From positions 2,418,001-2,482,000 of the forward strand of contig JAAXNY010000010.1 in the NCBI GenBank assembly GCA_013420905.1: DNA of 64,000 nucleotides. The letters run 5' to 3'. The position numbers were made by a program, and so were the translations under genes. Source of the DNA: Collybia mongolica (lineage: Eukaryota; Basidiomycota; Agaricomycetes; Agaricales; Clitocybaceae). The notes beneath the pieces are model-generated. The model was given only the letters and a program-made list of their open reading frames with translations. It had not been told where the DNA came from and searched no databases. Numbering within the stretch: position 1 is the stretch's first letter; the number at the start of each line of letters is the position of its first letter. Positions 10,851 through 21,901 of the stretch are shown here, piece by piece.

Positions 10851-12059
10851 TAAGCAATATCCGGCAATTCGGTGGAGTCCGCCTGAGAGGAAATTGTGGT
10901 ACGTTGCCCAAACCAGCCGTCGCCGTAAAATTGGATTTCTATGGGAGGCTGCGTTGCCAGGCGTGCATCGTACGCCGAAAGGGAGTGGCGCGGACTCTCG
11001 ACAGCTGCAAATCGGAGGTCTGTCACGGGTTCGAGGGTATTGTATACATTTCGGTCTGCCGTCTGGCGCAAGTGCAGTAACATCCGTGCGGAGAGGGTCG
11101 AGAGGGTGACAGGCAGCACCCTACAAGGATACATTAACCTCATGGACTAGGATCTGATTTAAGGCATACTCTAAACTGGCGCATATATATTCGTTGTTCT
11201 ATATAAACCCTAACCTAAAACTAACTAAAAAGTTGAAAGGGTAATTGGGAAACCATAGCCATACAAAAGACAGCTACGCACGATGCTGGACACCTTTTAT
11301 GACAGTTAAAATAAAGATGACTTTCTGTTGGTGGCACCTGATTGTCTGTGGGGGAAGCTAAATGAAAGACTCACGTGTCTGGTGTACCACAACCGCAATG
11401 AAAGGGATGGTCATCATAAAAGGACTTTCATGGGAGCACACATCAGGGGCTGTAGACAGCTTTCCGAGAGCTAAAAGTGCTTGAACGGTCACTGTTGAAA
11501 ACACACCAGTGTTGTAAAGGTTCTCACATGTGAAGGACGACAGAGAGAAAGAAATAGAAACGACGGAAACTGTGGTACTCACAGCGAGCGCTGAACAAAT
11601 GAGGATCTTAACACTCATACGCCTTTCCCACAAAGCCCACACTCGAATTGCCATAACCGCTGTCGGGGTGAGATGTGAGCAACTATGCTGTGTCTCACAA
11701 GTTGAGATTGACTGCACTTTCAGCGATGACCACCACGAAAATGCTCAAAGCTTGACAGGAAAATGATCGCAATTAATTGAATAGTTCAACGGCGAATGGG
11801 CATGACTTACCAATTCTAGTAATGTATACTTGGCTACACAAGTATGATGAAAAGAGTTGTGCTGTTCTGCTGTGTAAGCACTGATCATATCGTATGTGGA
11901 TAGAGGCACTCACTATATGCTCCTAGTGCTACCTCGAGGAATACTGGGTATCTGGTAAGGAAGAAACGAACCTTTCCAAGTTTCCGGGGACCCTTCCAAG
12001 CATACTTCACCTCGGTATCCAGTGTAGAAAGCCAATCCACGATCTGGTCCATGGTAGAT

Positions 12060-13640
12060 GAATTTGAGATCAATCATAAAGCAAAGAATAAGCAAATTAG
12101 AACGCATACCAACAATGTAGCACTTGATGCTAGGCCGGACATATCATATATGATTTGGCTTAGAGGTAAGCTAGAAAAACACACCATAAGAATACTGGGA
12201 GAAAACAGGACACGTTAGGTGTGGATAAGAAAATATGGGCCACTCTGAGTCAACTCACGGTGGGTATACGGGAGTCCACTAGCGTCTTCAAGGTTTCATC
12301 TGTGATAGTGGACATGGAGCTGGATGTACGATTGATGCAGCAAACCCTCCTGGGGACTATGGGGACCAAGGGCTGGTGGAGGGGGGGGCATAAGTGTGAC
12401 AATACAATGTATTTATGCACCACCAACTGTAACGGTGACGGACGTTGAATGATAAACAGAGTTGAATCGGATGTGGTGCCTCGGAGCCGAACTTTGAAGT
12501 AAGGCGTTCTTCCTGCTAGAGTATGTGACGACTAACCCCTCACTTGGAAAACCTCGACCTCATCTCCCGAGGGTATCGTAACATTTTGATGCGTGGGTCG
12601 TTCTTCTCATACTGACTGTCAAGTTTGATTATGATGTCCGGGGAGTTCCAGCAGGGGGACGCGTTGGTGGGTTCTGACATATGGGAAAGAGTCTCCGTTC
12701 GTGTCGGACTCTGTTGAGGGTTGGAGTATAGGGGCACTGAGAAGTCTGCAAACGGCTATCACATGCTGGTATTTGGGGGCGAAAAAGGACAGTGCAGGAG
12801 CAATGCTGGTGCTGTGATCAGAAGCCGCAGTTTCAGTCCTCGGGAGGGGAAAGCTCTCTTGAGGGCTAGTTCTGCTAGTCCCGAATCCGGTGTACCTGTC
12901 TGCATCACCCGAGTGTTAAGGGCCAGATATGCGTTTCGCCGAGTTGAGGGCGCGCGCCGATGCTCGAGTCGGGCATACACAGCCAGATATTTAGCGAAGT
13001 GGAAAGCTGGAATATCGGATATCATCCTCAGAAAAGGGGGCTCGTTGATCGCAGGATTGTCCATCTAATCACGATTTGGAAGACATTCAGTGAAAAAACA
13101 CGAGATACCGATTATTCGGCCGGTGGCGACGGAATAAACACTGGGATTAAACGGAGAGCATTCGTGGTCTCTCAAGCATCTCTGACGTGGAATACAGGGA
13201 GAGTGCATCAATGTCGAGGAAATAGTGCGGGAACCTAGGGGAGATGGTCAATGTACACAGGTATGACATCCAGGTGATATTCGAGAGGAGCGCTGATGAG
13301 GATCTAGACGGTTCTATTGAGGGTATGGCGACACACGATGACATAGGACCGTTGACTGGATAGTACAGAGGGTCTGGGCTCGGGTAGAACGGGCCGTGGA
13401 GCCACGTCAACAATGGCAAACAAGTTGGAGCGGATAAGAATCTTTGTTTTAAAAGAAATTGTAGAATTGCAGGGGGAGAAGATGGGGAACGCAACGTCCA
13501 ATGCGAATCCACAGCGCAACTCCACGCTTTCGCCCCGCCAGTCGCGTCCAAATTCCCAGTCTCCGTCCACATCGCCCCAGCCAGGACAGCCACACTCGTC
13601 GTTGAGGCGCAAAAAGGGCTCCCTTGAGCTTCCAGACCTG
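12060..13640. repeat. Inner left arm (A) of the large inverted duplication
   Basis: On the minus strand this matches about 23930-25866 on the plus strand. Shared blocks include the first exons of gene b, a strip reading QYEKNDPRIKML in both copies (12540-12737 and 25161-25370), and the 5' leader plus first codons of the AMPK-beta gene. The right copy holds extra sequence of several hundred bases (about 24150-24450). Gene b and arm B follow directly to the left, so A and B are parts of one original arm. Confidence 0.88.
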
Positions 13641-15488
13641 GCATCGCTATCGATCTCCAACTCTCGTGGTAGGCAACACACAACCCCTCCAAAGTCGGCC
13701 TCTATCCCTATCCCAATCGGCCCACCAAATCTCGCCATCCCAGGAGAGGCTGGCCGCACACGCCCCCCACCCACCATACTTTCCACCGATCTCCTGCTGA
13801 CAGAGCCCTCCACCCACATCCCCTTCCCCCCACCAACCCGTGGTCGTCCAAACTCGTACTTTCGCGGCACCCCCCGTCCCCCAAACTCACGCCACCAGTC
13901 TCATGCTCGCCAGCAGCAGCAGGCTGCCCACATCCAGGGCCTCTATAATCAGTACAATCAGGCCCAGGCCCCACCACCCTCGCCCACCGTAGAGATCCAC
14001 CAATTTGTCCCAGAGACCGTTCACTCCTCCATCCCCATCGCCCTCGGCAAGGCCCTTCTCGCACAGCTCGACGATGCGGGTATCCCTGTGCCTGAACCTC
14101 TACGCGACGATGCTGGCCCACCCGAACTCGTCCCCGTCCGCATCACCTGGCGCGGCGGTGGTAAGACCGTGCTGCTCGCCCGTGCCGGCGACGACGACTG
14201 GCAGGGCCGCCAGGCGATGGTCCCTGACGAGCACAACCCCGCTGTCTTCCACGCGAGCGTCCGTCTCCCCCCGGGCACACACCATATCCGCTTCCTCGTC
14301 GACGACCAGTGGCGCGTCGCGGATGATCTCCCCACCGCTGTCGACGATCAAGGCTCACTCGCGAACTATGTCGCCGTCCCCATCACCTACTCCCCACCTG
14401 CACCCGCCGCAGGCGCCCTCCCCGCGTCTCCACCTCAGCAACCCCCCGTGCAGAAGCGCAACCCCGGCCAGAGCTTCTGGAGCGCTGCCTCGTCTACAGA
14501 TGACGAATCCGTCGACCACTTACAGGGCCCCGGTTCATCGCAAACGCCCCAACAGCCTCAGCATGCGCAGCAGCGCCACCATCACCACCACCAGCCGGCC
14601 TGGACCTCCGTCTACCCGCCCGAGCTTATAGAAGCCGCCCGCGAGGAGGACGCGTATCTGTCCGCGTCGTCCGGCCAGCTTGACCGTGCAGGCGGGAGTA
14701 CGACCTACATCAGCGGGTTCGTCCCCGCCCCCAATATCCCGCCCGCACCCAACCTCCCACGCCACCTCGACAAACTTATACTCAACTCACGCGTCGTTAC
14801 TGGGGGAGCCGGCGGTGGTACTGCGGGGTCGACGGCGGGCAGCGGGAATGGGAAGAGCAGTAGTGGGAAAGGAGGCGGGTCAGGGAAGCATGGTGGTCCG
14901 ATGGCAGCGAACAGCGTTGGGGGGAGGAGTAAAGGCCGAGAGAGGGATCGGAAGGAGAAGGAGAGGGAGGAGAGAAGGAAAGAAAGGAGAGGCGGTGGAG
15001 CGCCGCCTGCACCCCCACCGAGCGAAGACGGGACAGGCCTGGAGGTGGTGGTGACGGAGGCGGATCCGGTGAGCCCGACATCGTCCCCTGCCCTGTCGCT
15101 CTCCCCGTCTGTCTCAACTACACCAACGCCTGCGTCCACTGCCGCGACGAGCGCTGCAGCCACGCCCTGCTCGACCACCCCAACGCACGCCGCCGACGTG
15201 GTGGCCCCAGTCCCGGTACCTGCCACCGCATCGATGACCGGCGCGGGGGCGCGCCCGCTGGGTCTGGAGACGTCGTCGAACACGCCGATGACGGACGACG
15301 GGTCGGTGTTGCCTGTGCCGTCGCATGTGGTGCTGCACCATTTGAGCACGAGCGCGATACGGAATGGGGTCCTGGCGGTGGGGAATACGACGCGGTATCG
15401 GGAGAAGTATTTGACGACGATTTATTATAAGCCGACGGAGGTTCAGAAGAAGGAGAGGAGAGGGGGGGGCAGTGCTTTGGATGATTGA
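13482..15488 (+). CDS. GAL83: AMPK/Snf1 kinase beta subunit (Gal83/Sip2-type scaffold)
   Basis: This is the scaffold and targeting subunit of the AMP-activated/Snf1 kinase, which controls carbon and energy responses. I chose ATG 13482 rather than the in-frame ATG 69 bp upstream. It gives MGNATS, a classic N-myristoylation signal, and the same start is conserved in the partial copy at 23907-24041. The protein has about 668 residues in a single exon. A Ser/Pro-rich N-terminus (1-195) is followed by the carbohydrate-binding domain around 215-305 (ITWRGGGKTVLLAR..DDW...FLVDDQWRVADDLPT..D..G.LANYV). The C-terminal ASC domain that binds the alpha and gamma subunits starts at WTSVYPPEL and ends LTTIYYKPT. 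A roughly 160-residue Gly/Ser/basic/Thr-rich insert splits the ASC domain before PSHVVLHHL. The domain order otherwise matches the fungal family. Confidence 0.93.
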   Translation: MGNATSNANPQRNSTLSPRQSRPNSQSPSTSPQPGQPHSSLRRKKGSLELPDLASLSISNSRGRQHTTPPKSASIPIPIGPPNLAIPGEAGRTRPPPTILSTDLLLTEPSTHIPFPPPTRGRPNSYFRGTPRPPNSRHQSHARQQQQAAHIQGLYNQYNQAQAPPPSPTVEIHQFVPETVHSSIPIALGKALLAQLDDAGIPVPEPLRDDAGPPELVPVRITWRGGGKTVLLARAGDDDWQGRQAMVPDEHNPAVFHASVRLPPGTHHIRFLVDDQWRVADDLPTAVDDQGSLANYVAVPITYSPPAPAAGALPASPPQQPPVQKRNPGQSFWSAASSTDDESVDHLQGPGSSQTPQQPQHAQQRHHHHHQPAWTSVYPPELIEAAREEDAYLSASSGQLDRAGGSTTYISGFVPAPNIPPAPNLPRHLDKLILNSRVVTGGAGGGTAGSTAGSGNGKSSSGKGGGSGKHGGPMAANSVGGRSKGRERDRKEKEREERRKERRGGGAPPAPPPSEDGTGLEVVVTEADPVSPTSSPALSLSPSVSTTPTPASTAATSAAATPCSTTPTHAADVVAPVPVPATASMTGAGARPLGLETSSNTPMTDDGSVLPVPSHVVLHHLSTSAIRNGVLAVGNTTRYREKYLTTIYYKPTEVQKKERRGGGSALDD

Positions 15489-16690
15489 TTTTACAGTGAT
15501 GTGATTTTTGGAGGATTCTTGCGATGCTTGACTTGACGACACCCACCCCCCCCCCCCAAACTCGTTCATCCGACCGAAAAATGTATCCTACTCGTGCGGT
15601 TCGTCTTTTCGTCCCCAGTCCTGCTGTTGCTGTTGCTGCTGCTGCTGTTTTTTTTTTTCTTTTTGGTTTGAAAACTTGATTTGGTTTGATTGATGATTTC
15701 CGTGATGTCAGGATACACGCTACTTGTACATGTACGTTATAGCCTCTACGTTTTCCCTTTATTCTAGTGTTTTCCGCTCTCCTGCCCACCCCGCATTTTG
15801 TGATCTGTCTTTTGTGTTTCCCATTTTATACTTTTTTTTTGCTTTCTTTCTTTCTTTTTGGGTTTGACAATCGCCGTGCGTCACCTTTTTCCTTGTCCTT
15901 GTCCTGGTTGCCCCCCCGTATTGCCCACGTTTCTCCCCCGTTGTTGTTGTATCAGCCAAGTACAGGTTACAGATCACTTGCGGATTACAGTTCTAGTTAC
16001 AAGTATGCTACTGCTCATGTGTTGTTTTTTGAATATATATATTATTCTACCCCTGTAATTCTCTTCAATTTTTTTTGGATTTGGTGAGCTATATGCTGTG
16101 CGTGGGAAGCTCGAGTGTTGACGTTGGGGACGTCTTTTGCCACGACCATGATATCGACGCCTCACAATCCACACTTCGCACTTTCTTTCCAGGCCCAAGG
16201 AGCCCCGCGAAAATGCTACCGTGACGCGATCACGTTACGGAGGCGACCGTGTCGCTGTCAAGTTCCAACACCCCACATAATCACAGCCACACGATGACTG
16301 AGCTCACCGTAATCCTCGCGCTCCCTTGTTTTTTTTTTGTTGGTGTTTATAATAGATTCCTCACTGACGCTGGCGCCCGGGGCGTTTATCAAGTACCAGT
16401 GCCTCCGTAATCCTGAATACGCGTCTCGATGTCGTGGTTCCCCTATCAATGATCAATGTTCAAACGCGGGCACGGATTGCAGGATACCCAGGGGGCCCAC
16501 GGGTGTACACATCAGGCTGCTTCCCTGGGCTGATTGGACTTGTGTGCTTGGGCGCTTGGGCGCTTGGGGAGGGCTAGATGGGATCGTGCTGGGGATGGAA
16601 GAGAATGGAAGGGAGGCGGTATACAGATGTCGACACTGTGGGATTGTTCTCACCGGCCCAAATTAATGAGACTCCCACCCCCCCCCCCCC
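15489..16690. other. 3' flank of the AMPK-beta gene; no gene seen
   Basis: It contains a run of C's (about 15545-15557), CTG/GCT triplets (15620-15650), T-rich tracts and several AATATA/TTTATA stretches suited to 3'-end formation near 15820-16060. From about 16090 on there is ordinary-composition DNA without a supportable reading frame. A run of 15 C's (16678-16692) marks the edge of the first tandem DUF6533 unit. Confidence 0.6.
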
Positions 16691-16934
16691 CCATGTGGGA
16701 GCCTTTTTGACGGCGAAGCTCGATACTCAGCATTACAATGTTTGATTGAAATACGATCTTTGTCGTCGAGCTTGTCGGGCTATCTTTTGGTTCCGGGTTA
16801 TAAGGACTGTCTGGATCATGGCGAAATTCCTCCCTCCGCTCAGCCTCGGATGGGTGTCGTCTGGTTGCCTCAGGAAAGACCATCCGTGCATCGCCCAATC
16901 GACTTTCACTGGATGTTATGTTCCAGATTCTTAG

Positions 16935-17816
16935 TTGCTAAAAGTACGGCTCCCACCGTGTTTTCGCGAGTCACTTCCGACTAGATTCGTCGGTAATTAT
17001 GACATCCCAGTTTTCGCCAATATGGACAGGTGCAGAGCCGTGGCCATTATCGATATTACAGCGAGTGTTGTGACGTTGAGTTTGTTTTGCGCTCACATTT
17101 ATCGTCAGTACGAGTGTCATGAGTATCCTCTCAGGATACCCTTGACGTAACCCATCCATTGAGACCTCGCGATATCGAACTTCCCAGGATGCCTCCCCTT
17201 CGATCTAAGATTGTCTACTGCACGGCACATCACTAATCAATACCTTTTACCGAGACGGTTATGTCGTGCCTTGTTGGGACATACGAAAGTAATATCATCG
17301 TATAATCAAGACATTGTATGTTGGCCGGTGAGATTCTGAGATCGGGGCCAACCACACATTCAATATTCTAGCTTCCTCGGTCGGAAATCTCACCACGACT
17401 CGTGAACGGTCTGTAACTGATTTATTATCGCTTTTCCTGTGTATACTTGGGCTAAATTCTATACTGTTTTTTTGTAAAAGGCATGATCATTTTATATTTT
17501 ATATTTTATATTTATTTTGTACGTATCATACTTCTCTGTCCCGGAAAGCAAGACTCTAGCTCGCAGACAGCTTGCGGCAAGTCACCCACCTCATCCACTT
17601 TATCCATTTTTCCCGGATGCTGCTACATCTACGACAAGGAGTCGACACCCGTATCCCTCGAAATTTGCGACCACCGAGAAACAGCGATTTCGGAATGTCG
17701 GTAACTGTGTCTCAGAGTCGACTGCCAGAGAGACACGAGATATCTAATCATGGCTTGTTTGGCCAAGAGGAAGCCCATCGCATCACACTCACCGGACCCC
17801 GGGCTACGAGATGAAG
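16935..17816 (+). pseudogene. DUF6533 family gene c, N-terminal half missing
   Basis: This aligns with the second half of genes d and e. A degraded version of the IRVFALWG segment and its following helix appears at about 16990-17110 in broken frame. It is followed by a splice-rich stretch and a last exon at 17572-17816 with FSRMLLHLRQ and a tail ending in a HGLFGQEE motif, like the HGWFGQEE of gene e. The DWLSTLD exon is absent between the unit start and 16935. With the hallmark exon gone and frames disturbed, this is a pseudogene. Confidence 0.65.
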
Positions 17817-17939
17817 CGTAGTAGGGATCCGTCTTGAAGTGTTTGATAGGCTTGGACGCGTGTGATAACCGATCCCTTAACCGGCTATTACCCATTCATT
17901 CAACCAATCAACCAACCAGTCAGACATCTTCCCATGTGT

Positions 17940-18160
17940 TGGCCCCGGCCCTTAATTTCCCTTATTGCGCCTTGATTATCTCGAGCTGTGGTGTCATTGT
18001 CCCCGCCTCCCTCTGTCACACTCATGCCTACGTCTACTTCTGGGACGAGCGCTGCGGTCATGGAGAAAGGGGGTACGTGGTTGGAATAGGAGAGGCAGAA
18101 GGGGGATGCTGTGCTTTGAGGTGTAACGTGGTACTGGAGGATTCCTTGCGACACTGACTA
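17940..18160 (+). pseudogene. Relic of the 3' end of an AMPK-beta gene copy
   Basis: The stretch resembles the end of the AMPK-beta coding region and its downstream strip. A CTACGTCTACTTCTGGGACGAGCGCTGC-like segment parallels 15130-15158. The sequence around 18105-18160 (a GTGCTTTG core, then GGAGGATTCCTTGCGA) parallels 15474-15525. The match is collinear but has gaps, and no frame is preserved. It suggests that the duplicated unit once carried AMPK-beta 3' sequence next to a DUF6533 gene. Confidence 0.45.
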
Positions 18161-18199
18161 CCGATCTGGCCGGCTACCCGACTACGACCTACCCGCTTA

Positions 18200-19270
18200 C
18201 TCATCTTCTGGCTTGCTTAACCGCACATGCATCCTGCTTTAACGGAATGGAGCATGTACATGCATCCTGGCATGCGCGAGTTACATGTCCTTTTGTCCCC
18301 GATTCTTTTTTCTCTCTCTTTTTGTTTTTGTTTTTGCATACTCCAATTGATTAATTCAGTCATCAGACATTCAGTCATTCTTTGCCGGGAAGCACGCTAT
18401 ATGTCGCTTCTATACATTCATATCATAGCCCCACCTTGCTCCTGTTTCGGTTTCGACATGTTTTATGTTTCCCATCTCCATATTCCCGGTTCATTATCAC
18501 GAGCCCCACCCTTCTATTTGCTTTCCCAATTTACTGGCAGCATTGGTGGTTTGTGAACCCGGTACATGCCCCGACAATCTGAGGACATCCCGGTTCCCCG
18601 ATCAATTTCGATGTCAAGTACCAGAGCTGGGAGGGTGGAGTCCGGGAATGGGGGTAACTATTCAGGTTGGGGTCTGCGCGTAGCCATGAGCTCTTCGCAG
18701 CACCCCTATCTGAATCTTCATTATGATGTCGCGAACCTCGAACCCTTCCTTTACGAGACTGACCTCAGATCCGGCACGTCTCCGTGAATTTTTGCAATCA
18801 TCGTCCCATGGCATCGATCCTTTCCGCCCCGTTATGCAATTAATACAGGTACTGCCCCATTGGCAGTGCAGAAGCCTCACAGGCTTGTCATCGAGTCCTT
18901 GACGCTGAGGTTTTCCTTGACTAAAATTAGGACCGGCGGGCCATGGTTGGCCTGATGTCGACCTCATTCATGTCGGCCGTCTGGTCGCTTTGGCTGGTAT
19001 CGTGGGATGCCGGCGGGGGCCGTTGGCAAATGTTTTTGGCGAGGCGGATCTGGGTCAGACGTAGCGAGACTTCCATGTGGGAGCCTTCTAATCTTAGCAT
19101 TCAATTTTTTTTTTCGTCAAGAACATGTAGTCTCAAGCTGTCATGACTTGTCGAATTATCGGTTAGTCCAGGGTTATCAAAAACGCTCGGAACACATTGC
19201 TTTAATACTCAGCGGCCCCAGCCTCAAACAGCTGCCACCTGGTTGAGGAATTTTGGAAACCACGCCAGTA
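18200..19270. other. Inter-unit DNA between genes c and d
   Basis: T-rich tracts (18300-18345) are followed by ordinary DNA. Two short strips shared with the interval 21490-21800 mark the boundary between tandem units. I see no supportable gene. A CATG-rich patch at 18225-18275 is the only local oddity. Confidence 0.5.
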
Positions 19271-19279
19271 CCTTCTGCC

Positions 19280-21001
19280 ATGTCAAGCGAAGCCATAGGC
19301 ATCGTGGACAGCCTCGCTGGCCACCCCATCTCACTGGTGAGTAGTGTATGAGCAGCGATGAAGGACGGCAATTGACAAAGGCTTTTCTTCAGTATTTGCA
19401 TGGTTCGAGTATTCTTATCTCAACGCTGTCAGTGCCACTGATTTTGTACCGCATCTATCAAGCATCGGGCCCTGCCCTTTTAGTGGGTCCCCAGTCTCCC
19501 CATCACAAGCACTGCTAACAATATCCATTATAGCTCGTTGATTGGTTGTCCACGCTAGATGTAGAAATTACCTATGCGTGGAGTGGACCCTGGAATATTG
19601 GAAGAATCTTTTATTTTCTTACGAGGTACTCTGCGTTCCTGAGTGCGCCAGTGTGGCTGTACTGTGAGGGCCAGGTGGCTTTCTCAGGTGTCTTTTGTGC
19701 ACTACTAAATTTCTCGCCGTGTTTAGGTAACACCGCTTTTGCAGTTCCACTGTCCCTCTGTTCTCGTATATATTTCGTTTGTAGCCGTAAGCCTCTTCAC
19801 GCGTTGCACCATAGACCTGACTAACTGTTGCATTGTAGTCTTATCGATATCTGGGGTCATAATCGCCGAATGTATGATTTACTCTTGTTTTTCCAGACAG
19901 TCTCTCACTGAATCCCTCAGTGATCATGACAATCAGAGTTTTCGCTCTATGGGGAAAACATAGAGCCATAGGGATCCTTCTCCTCACAATGTCCATTATG
20001 GAATTTACAGCGAGCGCTGTGACGTTTAATTTATACCGCGTGCAACTTCGTTGTAAGTACGAGTATTGCCATTATCATCCTCAAAACATTTTGACCTAGC
20101 CACATTAGACTTCCCAATATCTAACCTCCCAGGGTGCCTTACCTTCGCTCTGAGTGTGAGCGGGTCACATTCGTGGCCTTATATTCCCCTTGTAGTCCAC
20201 CAGACGCGTAAGTGTTCGAAATCAATTTCTCCTATCACTAATAACAAAACGCCAGCTTCTAGTTGTATTTACGTTAACAGCGATCAAGGGCTTTGAACAT
20301 TGTGAGCAACCTCAAATACATTGCTGCAAGGCTTGGCTGATCTATTCAAGACCGTGATGGTGTCTATGGCGTATCACTAGTAAACACCTTCTACCGAGAC
20401 GGTACGTCGGGTTCCGTTTACATGTGCGAATAGTATCTCATCCTACGAACAAGGCATCATATATTATGCCCTGTTAACCAGTAAGATTCTGAGATCAGGT
20501 CCAACAGAGGACCCTCACTCACTGGCATACATTCAACGATTTAGCTTTCTCCGTCGGAAATCTTGCCATAACCCATGAACGATCGGTAAAACATTTCTTT
20601 TCCTGTATCTATTTGTACTAAATTACGCTTGGCTTGTGCATAGGACATGACCGTCCTTTACTTTCTTGCCTTGTGCGTATCCATCCCTGCTGATCCAGGG
20701 ACCGACTTTGATCAATAGATACTCGCTGCTCAGCTTTCAACAAGTCATTCACTCCATCCTTTCTTCTCGGATGCTGCTACATCTTCGACAACAAGCAGCG
20801 TCTCCAAGCAGCGTCAGTTCTAGTGAACCGTCATCGCTAAACTTTGCATCTATCGAGGAACAGGTGATCTCAGAGGATTCGGTAATGACGAGTCAGAGTC
20901 AGTTGTCAGAGGAGCAGGGGCTGCATAATCACGGCTGGTTCGGGCGAGAGGAGAAACCCCTACATCACTCACAAACTTCCGTGCTGCAAAACGAGGCGTA
21001 G
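19280..21001 (+). CDS. DUF6533 family seven-helix-type membrane protein (gene d)
   Basis: The start at 19280 (MSSEAIGIVDSLAGHPISL) is followed by a GTGAGT donor. The next exon reads FEYSYLNAVSATDFV, and then LIDWLSTLDVEITYAWSGPW..GRIFYFLTRYSAF, the hallmark DUF6533 block. MTIRVFALWGKHRAIGILLL gives the central helix pair, and a VVHQTR loop follows at about 20190-20210. The last exon contains QQVIHSILSSRMLLHLRQ and a Ser/Gln-rich tail ending near 21001. The intron pattern is the same as in genes a, e and f. No clear break is visible. The molecular role of the family is unknown; a receptor-like membrane protein is only a guess from topology. Confidence 0.75.
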
Positions 21002-21901
21002 GGAGGCAGCTTCAAGTGTTTCATTGGGCTTGGCAGTGCTCGGTGACGGTGGCTGGGACGGGACACTCTATCCTCGCTGGCTACTAGCCGTCACCCGCAA
21101 TCAACTGACCAGTCGGAAATCCAGAGGCCCCAGTGCCCTAAGCCTTAAATCCCCTCGATGCACATTCTTTCCCAATCCACTAGCACAGATCCCCGAGTGC
21201 TTCGTGGCTCTGGTAGACGTCTTGACATTTTGAGGATATCCTAATCAATATTCGATGTCGGATGTCAAACACAGAAGGCAGGATGCGATATATCTTAGGA
21301 ATCGCTTGTATCAGGTTGCTACCGCGGTTGATTTGGCTTGACTCTTGAATGATTGAGCAGTGGCAGGATGGATCAGGGAATGGAAGGGACTCCTTACACC
21401 CTGATCCGCTCCCCACTAAACCCCGAACCTTCATCATGGCTTCTACGAACAAATATCATGACATCGATATGTTCCGCTCTGCGAGACAAATCATTTGTGG
21501 GCACTGCTTCACAGGTAGCGCCGAAGCCCACGGGCTTGTCATCGGGTAGTTGACGCCAGGGTTTTCCTTCTGACTAAAATTAGCATTGAGGGACTATAGC
21601 TGGTTCTGTGGATTTCGTTCGCGCCAGGTCACTGTCGATTGCATTAACCAGGTAGAACCAGACGTAGGGAGACTCTTGCATGTGAGAACCTTCTGACGGC
21701 GACCCTCGATTCCAGCCAATTAGTGATATTCTTTTTCGTAGAGCAACGATGATATCTCAGGCCTGTCACGGCTTCTCGATCGGTTCTGAGTTGTCAGGAC
21801 TCCGTAGAGCACAACACAATGTTATCCCACTGCCCGGCCTTAAATAGCTGTCATCTGGTTGCCTCGATAGCATCCGGAAGACGATGTCCATGCCTTCTAT
21901 C

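Larger units (their letters stand above)
7119..12315 (-). pseudogene. DUF6533 family gene b, split by a transposon
   Basis: The minus-strand start at 12315 gives MSTITDETLKTLVDSRIPT and a GTGAGT donor. A short exon follows, then VDWLSTLDTEVKYAWKG..LGKVRFFLTRYPVF, the hallmark DUF6533 block. Next come MAIRVWALWERRMSVKI, VVVHQTR and VIFILTVIKGVQH, and a final exon with LSTLSARMLLHLRQ. The exon between KGVQH and the last helix appears deleted. The last exon runs into a TA at 10851-10852, where a mariner-type element is inserted. Across the element (7180 down to 7119) the frame reopens for about 20 residues to a TAG. The gene therefore ended there before the insertion. It is dead or chimeric now. 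Confidence 0.75.

Noticed and set aside
14005..15350. Long open frames overlapping the AMPK-beta gene on both strands
   Set aside because: Only the main frame shows the carbohydrate-binding and ASC domains. The others are by-products of GC-rich, stop-poor sequence.
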